From contig CAUYUJ010000181.1 in assembly GCA_963575745.1 (NCBI GenBank), forward strand, positions 601,635 to 665,634: a stretch of 64,000 bases of DNA. The letters are read 5' to 3'. Shown one piece after another: positions 52,154 to 62,640 of this stretch. Source of the stretch: Prorocentrum cordatum. Its lineage: Eukaryota; Sar; Dinophyceae; Prorocentrales; Prorocentraceae. The position numbers and the translations under genes are program-made. The notes beneath the pieces were generated by a model. It was not told the DNA's origin, did not search any database, and saw only the letters and a list, made by a program, of their open reading frames with translations. Each line of letters starts with the position of its first letter. The first letter of the stretch is position 1.

Positions 52154-52555
52154 GGGAGCATCCGCGAGCGTCACGGCGGCAGGCGCCTCGACCACGGCAA
52201 GGCCAGGCGTGCGGAACCGAGGTTTCTCAGGGTCACGGTGGTGCTGGCAAGAACGAACATCAGCGTCGAGGACGCCTGGGGCCCACGAAGTCTCGGATGG
52301 GTCCCCACGCACAGAGAAAGCCACCAGCTCCGCTTGGGCGTCCCCCGGGTCCAGCAAATCGCCAGGGTCCCACAAAGCCCTGATAGCAAGTATCGTGGAC
52401 CTTGCACGGGCGGCGCAGAAAAGAGGCGGGATCGTCTTCCCGACTGGTTTCGATTTCTGCTGCCCAGGGTCCTTCGCGGTCTCAAGTGCGCCCCTGCAGT
52501 GCGAACATGAACCTCGCCCCTGCGTGCCGGTGAGGCAATCAAGAAACGTTGCACT
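52154..52555 (-). CDS. Exon 2 of an unrecognised gene
   Basis: The minus strand after the acceptor TTTTCTCGGCCTCAG reads SATFLDCLTGTQGRGSCSHC, RGALETAKDPGQQKSKPVGK, TIPPLFCAARARSTILAIRA, LWDPGDLLDPGDAQAELVAF and on to AAVTLADAPIDQ without a stop. CSHCRGAL could be half of a metal-binding pair. No family is recognised. It is bounded upstream by a good polypyrimidine tract and downstream by a foldback insertion. Confidence 0.6.
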
Positions 52556-52707
52556 CTGAGGCCGAGAAAACGAGCAGGAAATCGAGAAAACGAACAGGGG
52601 CACGAGCGGCCGCCCGGAATTCGTACTCATCAGTGCCAACTGTGTGCGTGACGGGCGCCAGCAGGAGAGCCTGAAGTAGGGCCCACGAGCATCAACTGGG
52701 GGCCTCA

Positions 52708-52974
52708 GCATCCCATTCGCATGGTCGCAAAATGCTCCATTCTACCACTCGTGCCCACTGTCGCGTGCTGCGCCAGTAGGGTGTCCATAGCTATGAGCAT
52801 CGTGTTTCCTATTGTGAGCTGTCGCGCCTCTCGTGCTGCAGCACTGTGGACTCCCCAAACAATCGCTATGGGTGCGGATCGGGGGCGTGCCAGGGCCATC
52901 AGCCCACCGCGCCGGGGGCGAAGTATCATCAGGAGGGCCGTCGCCAGTGAGGACAACGCGACGAGCAAGCACAT
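52708..52974 (-). CDS. Exon 1 of an unrecognised gene, N-terminal hydrophobic segment
   Basis: The minus strand begins with ATG at 52974, with an in-frame TAG 12 bases upstream: MCLLVALSSLATALLMIL (signal peptide or membrane anchor), then RPRRGGLMALARPRSAPIAI, VWGVHSAAAREARQLTIGNT, MLIAMDTLLAQHATVGTSGR. It then runs to a TGA at 52706, close to possible GC donors (GGGAT|GCTGAGG). Strand, spacing and the acceptor at 52556 suggest it is the first exon of the gene whose exons 2 and 3 lie below. Product likely enters the secretory pathway. Confidence 0.55.
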
Positions 52975-53211
52975 GGCTGGACCAAACAGCTAGGGAACCA
53001 ACTCCATCGCGACGTCAACGCGTTTGCTCCCAGCTGGGAAGGGTCAGCAGCCAGATGCGCGGACAAAGAGCAAGTCACATCAGTAGCCAGTGCTATAGCA
53101 AATCCCATCTCCGTCACAGCGTCGTCAATGGCCGTGAGGACGTCAGCGAAATTGAGCACGTAAACTAAATCAGTCAGAAGCGCACCTGGAACAAAAAGAC
53201 CGCTGTGGAAA

Positions 53212-53405
53212 TGCTAATTTTGGAACAACCAAAAGGTACCAATACCGCTACTCCCCGAACCTCTCCCAGGGTGCGTTCTGACCAGAATTTCGACGCAAAT
53301 GCAGCGGTGGCGACGAGGGCCTCCCACGAGGTCAAAAAAGGGGAAAAAGAGCCAAGGGTAGCAGTACGGGTACCTTTCCCTCCTCTGAAGCGTGGGGTCC
53401 GACGC
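53212..53405 (+). mobile_element. Family B element, copy
   Basis: AACCAAAAGGTACCAATACC, CGAACCTCTCCCAGGGTGCG, TTCTGACCAGAATTTCGACG, GCGGTGGCGACGAGGGCCTC, ending GGGTACCTTTCCCTCCTCTG. Ends share AAAGGTACC in inverse orientation. Confidence 0.85.
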
Positions 53406-53604
53406 TCATGTGAAACAATGTGCGCGGTGATGTTCAGAAACTTGTGCTTGCACTGCCTTGGAAAAAACCTGCCTTCTCAAGGAGCGGCACCTGCTGTTGC
53501 AATTGCCGGACCAACCCGTGCAAACTATGCGTGCAATGTCCTCGTTGGACAGCTCAGTGTCCATGATCAGCTTTCTCAGGGCCCAATGGTATGCGGCATC
53601 AACG

Positions 53605-53815
53605 AAGAGGTAGGGGAGAGGAGGGAGGGAGGAGGGAAGCAGGAGAAGGACGCAGGGGGGGAGGAGGGCATGGGGAGGGATCAAGCGTCAGGGAGGGGGT
53701 GCGCAAGTCAAGAGGATGGGGAGGGAGGGAGGAGGAGCAGGAGGCGGGGGGGAGAAGGGAAGGCGCACGTGCGAGAAGGACGAAAACTGAGGACTGAGGA
53801 CTGAGGAGAGGGGGC
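53605..53815. repeat. Purine-rich GGAGGG tract
   Basis: Irregular A/G-rich sequence. Confidence 0.85.
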
Positions 53816-53977
53816 GACGACGACGACCCTTAGATGGCCTTTAGAGAAATCACGACCACAGCCCCAGACCCCATCCGTCTGCGGCATTCCTCGAGCCGTA
53901 TCGCTCTGTCAAGGTCCTTGGGCCGGAAAGCGGGCGAACACGCCCGGTGCGAAAAGTAATTGCATCGCCCAGATCGC

Positions 53978-53993
53978 AGGGGACGACGACGAG

Positions 53994-54038
<45 letters not shown>

Positions 54039-54055
54039 GACGAGGACGAGGACGA

Positions 54056-54128
<73 letters not shown>

Positions 54129-54190
54129 CCGCCAACGACGATGACGACGACAACGACGACGACGGCGACGGCGACGACGACGGGGGGACG
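53978..54190. repeat. GAC (ACG) trinucleotide repeat
   Basis: (GAC)n, nearly pure at 54055-54122. The Asp-rich or Val/Ser/Arg-rich frames come from the repeat. Confidence 0.96.
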
Positions 54191-54459
54191 GAGGGAGTTA
54201 CCCCCCACTACCCCCCCCTGCGCGGAGGGAAGGGGTCCAGAACTCCAGGTTGTGGGTTTTTAGGGAGAGGGAAATGGGAGGGTGACCTAAATGGGGGGTG
54301 CGAAGATAAGGGCCCTGAAAAGATCCCTCGAGGGCCCCTGTTGGAGCCAGCTCAGCAGGGGCCCAAGCGGGGCCCTCAAGGGCCCCTGCAGGGCCCCTTT
54401 CTTCACCCCCCATGTATGTAGGCCACCCCCATTCACACCCGCTCGACGGCTCTTGGCAC

Positions 54460-54975
54460 GCGCCACCGCGGTCAGTTGCCCGGTGGTCCGCCTTGGGCGG
54501 GGAGGAGGAGGAGGAGGAGGAGGAGGAGGAGGAGGAGGAGGAGGAGGAGGAGGAGGAGGAGGAGGAGGAGGAGGAGGAGGAGGAGGAGGAGGAGGGGGAC
54601 TCATGGTTATTGGAAGCGGCCCGCGCCACCGCGTCAACTGCCCGGTGGTCCGCCCCGCCGGCCCATGCCCGCCGCAGGGCCGCTGGCGGTGTCGAGGCGT
54701 CTTCCGCTTCTCCCTGGGCCGGCGCCTGGTCGGAGCAGGGCACTGCAGAGGAGGGGGAGGAGGAGGAGGAGGAGGAGGAGGAGGAGGAGGAGGAGGAGGA
54801 GAGGAGGAGGAGGAGGAGGAGGCGGAGGCGGAGGCGGAGGAGGAGGAGGAGGAGGAGGAGGAGGAGGAGGAGGAGGCGGAAGAGGCGGAGGAGGAGGAGG
54901 CGGAGGAGGAGGAGGAGGAGAGAGGAGGAGGCGGAGGAGAGAGGAGGAGGCGGAGAGGAGAGGAGGTGGCTCAGG
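54460..54975. repeat. Two GGA tracts with a duplicated CCCGGTGGTCCGCC border
   Basis: (GGA)n at 54498-54596 and 54750-54975. The sequence GCGCCACCGCG(G/-)TCA with ACTGCCCGGTGGTCCGCC-like borders occurs before the first (54462) and after it (54627). The 150 bp between the tracts is coding-like on the plus strand (ARATASTARWSAPPAHARRR) but unproven. Confidence 0.9.
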
Positions 54976-55490
54976 CGGCGCGTCCAGGGACCGAGACGAT
55001 GATTATGCGGGAGAACGCTGCTGGGCTTGGACAGAAGCGAATCGACCCCGGAGCTTCCAACCCCGACTACCAGTCGGGCTGACTTGCGGGCGACACGGTC
55101 GGCTGCCGCACCCCCTGGAGCACAGTCTGGGGGGAAAAATTCCGCCGACTTCTTGTCGGTCTCCAGGCGTGTGAGATTCTTCACTCCCCCAGAACCCCCC
55201 AAGGGACCCCAAACTGGAAATTCGACCGCCCCCCCCCCGGGCCCGGCACGACCCTGGCACGGAAGCATCAAAGGGGGGCATTCAAACACTTGTTTGGGTA
55301 GCCCCGAGACGGCTCCAGAGGCACCCGAGATAGTCCAAGCAGGCCGACTCACCGGAAAAATCCGCCCAAGACATTCGAGACAGGGCCCATACAGCTTCCG
55401 AGACGTTCAAGACGCCCCAACAGGCCTTCAAGACGTCTCCCAAGAGGGCCCACCAAAAGGAGATAGACACGCCCCACTCCCGATGGAAAA
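54975..55490. other. No gene recognised
   Basis: Mixed GC-rich DNA with no convincing coding block. Leads into the CCCAAG tract. Confidence 0.35.
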
Positions 55491-55499
55491 CGAGTAGTT

Positions 55500-55795
55500 T
55501 TACCAGAAGCGCTTCTTGGGCTTTCACAACGGCCAAGACGGCCCAGGAGACCCCCAAGATCGACTCGAGACGGCCCGAGAGGCTCCGAAGAGGGCTTCCA
55601 AGCGGCCCAGGACGGCTCCCAGACAGGGCTCCAAGACGCCCCAAGAGGACCCCCAGGATGGCCCCAAGAGAGGCCCATGTGGGTGAACGCGGCAAAATGT
55701 TCTAGTTTGTCGCCCGAGACCGCCAGCAAAACGCCCCAGAAAGCTCCAAGGAGCCCCAAGAGGCCGCCAGGAGGCCCAGATAACCCACACAAACC
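55500..55795. repeat. Degenerate CCCAAG repeat tract, copy 3
   Basis: Unphased GGCCCAAGACG, CCCCAAGAGG and GCTCCAAG repeats. Confidence 0.75.
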
Positions 55796-55889
55796 ACCCC
55801 TAAAAGGTTTCAAACAAATGCCCACAAGCCCACCCAGAAGATCCCCTAGGAGACACCGACAGGCGTCCAAGAGGCGCGGGGCGGGCGCG

Positions 55890-55980
55890 GGCGCGGTGGC
55901 TGGATGGGCCACACGTTTGTGGTTCAAAACCCAGGCACGGCGGTGTTGTGGTTCACGGCCCAGGCACGGTGGCGGGTTGC
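55890..55980 (+). repeat. GTGGTTCA-GGCACGGTGG duplicated segment
   Basis: TTGTGGTTCA..CCCAGGCACGG occurs twice about 30 bp apart. The first resembles a pol III B box (GGTTCAAAACC) with a TGGCTGGATGG block upstream, but the distance is too short for a tRNA. Confidence 0.5.
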
Positions 55981-56031
55981 CTCTCATGGCGCTTCCACCG
56001 TGTATCTCTCCGCCCCACGCGTCGCTTTATT

Positions 56032-56215
56032 ACCTTCTTGAGAAACCCAGAGGTACCGTTCCGCTACTCTCCGAACACCTCCGGGGGTGCGTTCTGAGAA
56101 GGATTTCGAGGCGAATCCAACGGTGGCGACGACGGAGGCCCAGGAGGCCCCAAAAGGAGAAAACGAGGGGAGGGTAGAGGTATGAGTACCTTTTCCACCT
56201 CTGAGGTTTGTCTCC
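56032..56215 (+). mobile_element. Family B element, copy
   Basis: GAGGTACCGTTCCGCTACTC, GGGGGTGCGTTCTGAGAAGG, TTTCGAGGCGAATCC, GGTGGCGACGA and GGTATGAGTACCTTTTCCAC, followed by CTCTGAGG. Confidence 0.87.
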
Positions 56216-56469
56216 CCACCACCCCTCCCTTCTCCTAGTCCTGATCCTCATCCAACTCACCGTTCTCATTGTCATGTTCGCCCTCCCTCCTCGCTCGCCC
56301 ACTCCTGGAAATACTTCCACGGAGTTCGGCACGTGTGGCGCCATTGCCGACTCGATCTCCCAAGAGGTCACCTGAACGGGCATCTGTTGAATGGCTTGCA
56401 TATCATGGTGCCGTTTGTTTAGGCACGCGCGACGTTGACCCCCCACCAGCGCCCCCGCCCCCCCTTCCC

Positions 56470-56585
56470 CCCCACACAGACACACACACAACACACACAC
56501 ATACACACACACACACACACTACACACGCACACACACACACACCAAACACACACACACACACCACACACACAACACACACACGGA
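56470..56585. repeat. CA dinucleotide repeat
   Basis: (CA)n with interruptions. Confidence 0.96.
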
Positions 56586-56589
56586 AAAC

Positions 56590-57095
56590 GCTGACTTCGG
56601 GAGTTACTCCCATCTGCAAATGCCACTGCGCTGAACGCTTGCCAGCTGCTCGCCGTGAACCCGAAGTCCTCGCAATCTGCGCACACCACGCGCGCTCGAT
56701 TCGTCTTTCGATGGTGTTACGCTTCTTCCTTCCCGGAGCCTGCCCCGCACGCGGCGCGCGCCGGTTCGCGCTCGAACCGCTCTGCCGCATCGGCCAGACA
56801 TCTGGGCGCTGACCCCCTGCTTGTGGCAACCCTCACAGACCGCACCGGCACCTTTTGCCTTCCGAGGGTGCTCCGCGTAGCGGTTTAAATTGTGCGGCCT
56901 CCCCGAGCGCCGCAGCTGCCTCTGCTCTTGCCACTCACGAGCGCTTGACGCCCGCGCCCACTGCTTACACATCATCCCGCCAACGGGCCGACAAAGCCTC
57001 TCCTCGGCTGCGCTGTGTGTGTTCTGTTCTTTCGACACCTCCGCCTTCTCCTTCGGTGGCAACTCATGGGAGCCTCCCATACAATCTTGTCGGCT
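56590..57095. other. No gene recognised
   Basis: Moderately GC-rich with open frames of 75-150 codons on both strands. None shows a domain. Confidence 0.35.
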
Positions 57096-57097
57096 CT

Positions 57098-57225
57098 TGA
57101 GAATCGACGCTAATCGACGCTAAATCGACGCTGAACCGATGCTCATAGACGCTAGCCGACGCTAAATCGGCGCTACCCCGTCGACTCCCAAACGCTAATC
57201 GACTCTAGCCGACGCCAAAGACGGA
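57098..57225 (+). repeat. Degenerate TCGACGCTAA tandem repeat
   Basis: About ten copies of (A)TCGACGCTAA(A) with substitutions, spaced 10-16 bp. Similar in look to, but distinct from, the GCTAA satellite. Confidence 0.85.
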
Positions 57226-57292
57226 ATTGAGAGGGGAGACCAGACTCCCATGATTTGCTACCGAATCCTCCCTCTCGGATGTTCAAAGTCTT

Positions 57293-57612
57293 GAGCAGGG
57301 ACCGACCGTCCCGGCATTCCTATGGCCCTACCACGACATGTTCTTATAACATCAACCCAATGTGACAACACAAGACATGTTCTTAGAACCCGAAACATGT
57401 TCTTAGAACCCTATAGGCCTAACACGACATGTTCTTAGAGCCCGAAGCTGTTCTAATAACAAAAACAACGTTCTCAGAACATAAACCCGATGTGCTAACA
57501 CAAGACGGTCCCAGCAATACATGTTCTGAGAACCTTTCGCGCCGACCATAAAAGGCTCTCCGGAGACTCTCTGGTGGGCCCATAGGCGAGCCAGGACGCT
57601 TCGCCACTGCTC
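57293..57612 (+). mobile_element. Family A TIR element, copy 3
   Basis: Full terminal repeats: left GAGCAGGGACCGACCGTCCC, right GGACGCTTCGCCACTGCTC, its inverse. The interior carries five ATGTTCTTAGAACC-type palindromes. No target duplication is evident. Confidence 0.9.
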
Positions 57613-57664
57613 GCCAGATCCCATGGGGAGAACCTGTGCCCACGAGTCTGGCCACAAACACAGG

Positions 57665-57890
57665 CAAACCAATCGAGACATCCTCCGAATCTGGCCCCCC
57701 TGGGGGGCGAAAAGGAGCGCCTCGCCCCGGGACGTCCTCCAAGTCTGTTTTCCGAAAGCGGAGGAGGTTGAGCATGCCAACAGGCAAACCGCTCGAGACA
57801 CTTCCGAGCCTCGAGGTCACCAAACGCGCGGCGCGCGCGCGGGCGCTTCGCCACTGCTCGAACGTCTCGCCCTGCCAGATCCCATTTGAA
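57665..57890 (+). repeat. Segment with GAGACATCCTCC motifs and family A end fragment
   Basis: AACC(A/G)(A/C)TCGAGACA(T)CC motifs as at 44 kb. At 57848 a second GCTTCGCCACTGCTC, followed by GCCAGATCCCAT, repeats the family A edge and flank seen at 57600. Confidence 0.7.
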
Positions 57891-57911
57891 CCCTCGAGGC
57901 TACCAACCACG

Positions 57912-58328
57912 CGGCGCTCCTCCTCCTCCTCCTCCTCCTCCATCCTCCTCCTCCTCCTCCTCCTCCTCCTCCTCCTCCTCCTCCTCCTCCTCCTCCTCCT
58001 CCTCCTCTCCTCTCCTCCTCCTCCTCCTCTTCCTCCTCCTCCTCCCCTCCTCCTCCTCCTCCTCCTCCTCCTCCTCCTCCTCCTCCTCCTCCTCCTCCTC
58101 CTCCTCCTCCTCCTCCTCCGCCTCCTCCTCCTCCCTCCTCATCCCTTCCTCCTCCCTCCTCCTCCTCCTCCCCTCCTCATCCTCCTCCTTCCTCCTCCTC
58201 CTCCTCCTCCTCCTCCTCCTCCTCCTACTCCTCCCCCTCCTCCTCCTCCTCCTCCTCTCCTCCTCCTCCCTCCTCCTCCATCCTACTCCTCCTCCTTCCT
58301 CCTCCTCCTCCTCCCCCTCCCCCTCCTC
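57912..58328. repeat. TCC microsatellite
   Basis: Over 400 bp of (TCC)n with scattered CTTCC and CCC variants. Confidence 0.97.
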
Positions 58329-58329
58329 C

Positions 58330-58750
58330 CCTGGGAGGCCCTGGGCCCCTGGGGGCTCCGCCGCGGCTCCCCCCGAGAGCGCGGCAGCGCACACCGCCGG
58401 GGCACACCGTCGGGGGGGGGGGCAGCCGAGGCCGCGCTCCTGCGATGGCGTGGGGGCTCCGGCGGCCGAGGCGCGAGGGAGCCCCCGGGGAGCCACGGCG
58501 GGGCGCAGCTCTGCGGCGGGGGGGGCACCTGCTTGCCGACGCGGCCAGGAAGGAGCCACACAAGTCGAGGGAGGGGGAGGGGGAACAGCAAGAGAGAGGG
58601 AGAGAGAGAGAGAGAGAGAGAAACAGAAAAAAGGAGAGGGGAAGAGGCATGCGGGCCAGAGCCCCCGAGAGCGCCGTGGGCTGCTCAGGGCGCCCTGGGC
58701 GGCCCGGGTCCCCGGCATGTTGCAGCGGCCTGCGTCCCCAGGCACGGTGG
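58330..58750. other. GC-rich DNA with a GA run
   Basis: All frames open at 58330-58560. (GA)n at 58592-58622. No product recognised. Confidence 0.35.
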
Positions 58751-58915
58751 GGGGGCACTGGGCAAGGAAACCTCCGACGAGGGATCCGGGGTCTGGAAGC
58801 CAGTGGAAGGCCAATCGTGGGTTGGCCATGGATATCACCGCCGCCCTCATCAGATAAGGAGCCCGCCAGGGTCTGAAGCCTCCCAGGCACGCTCCTTCAC
58901 GAACGCCCCCACCGT
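58750..58915 (+). mobile_element. GTGGGGG inverted-repeat element, copy 2
   Basis: GGTCTGGAAGCCAGTGGAAG, TTGGCCATGGATATCACCGC, CGCCCTCATCAGATAAGGAG, GCCAGGGTCTGAAGCCTCCC, AACGCCCCCACCG. Matches 16597-16790 along its length. Confidence 0.8.
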
Positions 58916-59094
58916 AACAATCGGTCGGACGGAGTATGTAGAAACATGGAGTATGAGGCGTGGAAAGCAGACTGTGTTCCGTCCGCCCCCTGAGGAGGAC
59001 GGACAAGGTGAAGCCACTCGATCATTGAAGCAGGAAGGCGCTTAAAGTACATTGGAATCTGTGAATCCAAAAGGAAGAGCGTGGAAGAGCGTCC

Positions 59095-59382
59095 ATGAGG
59101 CCCCCAGGACGGCCAAAGAGGGCTCCAGAGCGGCCCCAAAAAGCCCTCCAGACGGCCCAAGAAGCCCCCAGGACGGCCGAAGAGGACCCCAAGAGAGCCC
59201 GAAGGCGGCCCCGACAGGCCGCCAAGACGGCCTCCGAAGGGGCTGAACGGCGCAAGAGCGCCCCAAGACGGCCCAAGACGCCCCCAAGAGGTCCCGAGAG
59301 ACTCCAAGAAGCCCCCAAGAGGCTCCAAGCAGCCCCCAAGAGGCCTCCAAGAGGCCTCAAAGAGGCCGAGGCTCACAGCAGG
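59095..59382. repeat. Degenerate CCCAAGAGGC repeat tract, copy 4
   Basis: GGCCCAAGA, CCCCCAAGAGG and GGCTCCAAGC-type units. Confidence 0.78.
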
Positions 59383-59458
59383 CCCCACAACGACTGGACT
59401 GCACATGCTCCGGACGTGCACCCCGCGAAGCGAAAGGAATCAGGGCGATATAGCTTTA

Positions 59459-59639
59459 TGTCGGGCGTGTCCCCTACAGAAGGATTTTCTACGGAAAATG
59501 AAAAATACTCCGAAAATACCCAAAAAGGCAAAACAATAGTCAAACAATGGTCCCCATACTTTTGTTTTTTGTTTACTATTTTGGGGGTATTTTTATTTTT
59601 CTTCGAAAATCCCCCTGTAGGGGGACAGGCCCGACTTAA
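59459..59639. mobile_element. TCGGGC-family MITE, intact copy
   Basis: 181 bp between perfect 11-bp direct repeats ATATAGCTTTA (59448-59458, 59640-59650). The left end TGTCGGGCGTGTCCCCTACA with GAAGGATTTTC and the right end GAAAATCCCCCTGTAGGGGG with ACAGGCCCGACTTAA are inverse. AT-rich interior, no coding capacity. Target duplications of 9-11 bp are typical of Mutator-like DNA transposons. Confidence 0.92.
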
Positions 59640-59717
59640 ATATAGCTTTACGAGTGGAAGAGTGTGACGACCCGAGTTCACGATGTCATCGCACTGCCTC
59701 GCTAGCGCGAGCCCCAT

Positions 59718-59764
59718 GCGGAGGAGGAGGAGGAGGAGGAGGAGGAGGAGGAGGAGGAGGAGGG
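59718..59764. repeat. GGA microsatellite
   Basis: A short (GGA)n run. Confidence 0.95.
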
Positions 59765-59879
59765 TCAACGCACGCCTCAGAGGCAAGGATGCAGAGGGGA
59801 CCGCAGTGCAGGTACGGTGCGCTTGGCCATCCTCTTGGCACGGGCACTCGAAAAGGCAGGGACGCTCAACAATCGGCAC

Positions 59880-60022
59880 CCGATGGGAGGAAGTCTGGGG
59901 AGACACTTTCCTGGGGTGCGCTCTGAACAAAATCTCAGGGCGAATCCAGCCGTGGCGACGAGGGCCTCGCGGGAGGCCCCAAAAGAGGAAAATGAAGCAA
60001 GTGCAGTGGTTTCGGTACAGTG
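59880..60022 (+). mobile_element. Family B element, diverged copy
   Basis: CCTGGGGTGCGCTCTGAACA, CAGGGCGAATCCAGCCGTGG, CGACGAGGGCCTCGCGGGAG, GGCCCCAAAAGAGGAAAATG. The 3' end is diverged. Confidence 0.75.
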
Positions 60023-60144
60023 GAGGCCAGTCCACAAGAAACCTCCCACAAAAAAAATTAGCCTGGCGAAGGACCCAACCATATGCAGTTGTGAATATTG
60101 CAAATATGAATATCGTTTTCGGTGGCGCTACCTCTGGGTAGGGG

Positions 60145-61262
60145 AGACGCATGCGAATACCCCCACTGGGGCCTTCGGTGGAGCTCCCTATGGGGCTACG
60201 AAACGCTGCCCTGGGTGGGGGAACCGCATGCGGGCACCCCCACTGGGGCCTTCGGTGGAGCTCCCTATGGGGCCACGAAACGCTGCCCTGGGTGGGGGAA
60301 CCGCATGCGAACACCCCAACTGGGGCCTTCGGTGGAGCTCCCTATGGGGCTACGAAACGCTGCCCTGTGGTGGGGGGAACCGCATGCGGCAGCCCCCACT
60401 GGGGCCTACGGTGGAGCTCCCTATGGGGCCACGAAACGCTGCCCTGGGTGGGGGAACCGCATGTGGACACCCCCACTGGGGCCTTCGGTGGAGCTCCCTA
60501 GGGGGCTCCAAACTGGGTGGGGGATGGGGACTGGGGCCTTCGGTGGAGCTCCTATGGGCTACGAAACGCTGCCCTGGGTGGGGGAACCGCATGTGGACAC
60601 CCCCACTGGGCCTTCGGTGGAGCTCCCTATGGGGCTACGAAACGCTGCCCTGGGTGGGGGAACCGCATGCGGACACCCCCACTGGGGCCTTCGGTGGAGC
60701 TCCCTATGGGGCCACGAAACGCTGCCCTGGGTGGGGGAACCGCATGTGGACACCCCCACTGGGGCCTTCGGTGGAGCTCCCTATGGGGCTACGAAACGCT
60801 GCCCTGGGTGGGGGAACCGCATGCGGACACCCCCACTGGGGCCTTCGGTGGAGCTCCCTATGGGGCCACGAAACGCTGCCCTGGGTGGGGGAACCGCATG
60901 TGGACACCCCCACTGGGGCCTTCGGTGGAGCTCCCTATGGGGCTACGAAACGCTGCCCTGGGTGGGGGAACCGCATGCGGACACCCCCACTGGGGCCTTC
61001 GGTGGAGCTCCCTATGGGGCCACGAAACGCTGCCCTGGGTGGGGGAACCGCATGCGGACACCCCCACTGGGGCCTACGGTGGAGCTCCCTATGGGGCTAC
61101 GAAACGCTGCCCTGGGTGGGGGAACCGCATGTGGACACCCCCACTGGGGCCTTCGGTGGAGCTCCCTATGGGGCTACGAAACGCTGCCCTGGGTGGGGGA
61201 ACCGCATGTGGACACCCCCACTGGGGCCTTCGGTGGAGCTCCCTATGGGGCTACGAAACGCG
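60145..61262 (+). repeat. 77-bp satellite array
   Basis: About 14 units of 77 bp (GGGGAACCGCATGCGGACAC, CCCCACTGGGGCCTTCGGTG, GAGCTCCCTATGGGGC, ACGAAACGCTGCCCTGGGTG). One unit at 60500-60560 is damaged. All three plus frames stay open for over 800 bp because the unit lacks stops in any phase. No independent sign of coding. Confidence 0.96.
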
Positions 61263-61409
61263 TGAGAGGTGTGCCGAGAGCAGAGGCAAGGAGGGGGAGG
61301 AGGGAGGAGGGGGAGGAGGAAGGAGAGGAACGCGGGGCACCGTCTCTTCAAAACGAGGACCCAACACCACAGGATGGTTGGGAACAAAACCCTGAGACCC
61401 CAGGACGGC

Positions 61410-61775
61410 CATTGATGACTGGTGTGGGAGCGTCCACCGAACCCAAGAGACCCAGGGCCCCCCGGAGGCAGGCAGAGTGTTTCTTGGCATGATGGCGCTG
61501 GCCCCCGCTGTACAGTCGGGGGCTTGACCTAAGGAACCCAAAATAAGGAACGAGGCCCCTTTTTTCCATAAGTCAAACTTCGACTTCCGATCGGAAACAG
61601 AAGGGAACCCGGAGGCAAGCTGGGAAACACTCAAGGAACGCGGAGCCCCTCCCCAACGAAAAGGGTTCCTTCTTCAGGGCCCCGACTGTACTGGTGTGGG
61701 AACGTCCATCGAACCCAAGAAACCCAGGGCCCCCGGGAGGCAAGCAGAGTGTTTCTTGGCAGGATGGCGCTGGCC
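61410..61775 (+). repeat. 90-bp direct repeat, two copies
   Basis: CTGGTGTGGGA(G/A)CGTCCA, CGAACCCAAGA(G/A)ACCCAG and GCAGAGTGTTTCTTGGCA occur at 61414-61497 and 61690-61770, about 90% identical. Confidence 0.88.
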
Positions 61776-61804
61776 CCGCAGGGGCCTCGGGGCGTGTTGG
61801 CGTG

Positions 61805-61940
61805 TTGTCCACCACCACCACCAGAAGTTGGAGGGGGGGGTCCTCCTCCTCCTCCTCCTCCTCCTCCTCCTCCTCCTCCTCCTCCTCCTCCTCCTTCTCC
61901 TGCTCCTCCTCCTCCCCCTCCTCTTCCTCCTCCTCCCTGG
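61805..61940 (+). mobile_element. Foldback arm with TCC microsatellite, partial copy
   Basis: TCCACCACCACCACCAGAAG followed by TTGGAGGGGGGGTCC and (TCC)n, as in the element at 30198-30336. The right arm is absent. Confidence 0.75.
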
Positions 61941-62640
61941 AAGCTCGTCTGGGCTCCTGGCAGGGTCTCGGCTACAGCTCGCTGCAGCGGCCGGCGCGCG
62001 GAGGCCTCCGAGCCCGCGCGTCTGGCGGCCCCCCCCCCCCGCCCTCGCTGGCAAGCGGGCCGCGTGCACGACCACGGCTCCCGCCGCGAGCGGGGCCGAG
62101 GCATTCCATGGGGGGCACAGGGAATGCCAGTGGGCGCAGACCTGCTGTGAGTAAGCTCGAGTGCAGGAGATCCTGGGGCACACCGTTCTGTCGAAAAATC
62201 GGGTGTCGTGGGGAACCCACAAACTTATATACACGAGAGCGGCTTTCGCAGGCAGCCGGGCCGAAGTGAAGCTCAAAGGTAGCACTACATTACGGCAGAC
62301 GAGAGAAGCCGAGAGAGAAAGCGAGAGAAAGAGAGAGAGAGAGAGACCATCCAACCTCCACCCACATATTTGTTTCAGCAACAACACTTCGACTGCTGAC
62401 TGCCCGACCAGATCCAAGCCAGTGACACTGAGACGCTACTGCATCATACGCCGGGATTACTGGCCTCGGCTAAATAAACGGCGCGCTCCCCACCCCGACA
62501 CCCCCTCTCCCTCCCCCGCCCCTGCCCCCTTTCCTCTGTCTAACAAGGCATCCATGCGCTTGTGAAAGTATGTGTGTGTGTGTGTCATGGAGTCGAATCG
62601 TCAAATTTGTCGGAGATGCCAGCTAAGAAACGCAACGGAA
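61940..62640. other. Possible exon (61945-62130), otherwise no gene
   Basis: The plus strand reads KLVWAPGRVSATARCSGRRA then EASEPARLAAPPPRPRWQAG in one frame, but the other frames are also open. GA run at 62318-62345 and GT run at 62567-62584. Confidence 0.3.

Noticed and set aside
55895-55960. tRNA gene suggested by TGGCTGGATGG and GGTTCAAAACC
   Set aside because: A-to-B box spacing is too short for an anticodon arm, and no acceptor stem pairs. At most a degenerate pol III-like relic.
59817-61492. Overlapping 482-, 456- and 292-codon frames over the 77-bp satellite as genes
   Set aside because: All three phases are equally open and repeat-derived, so coding cannot be claimed. Kept only as a finding to test.
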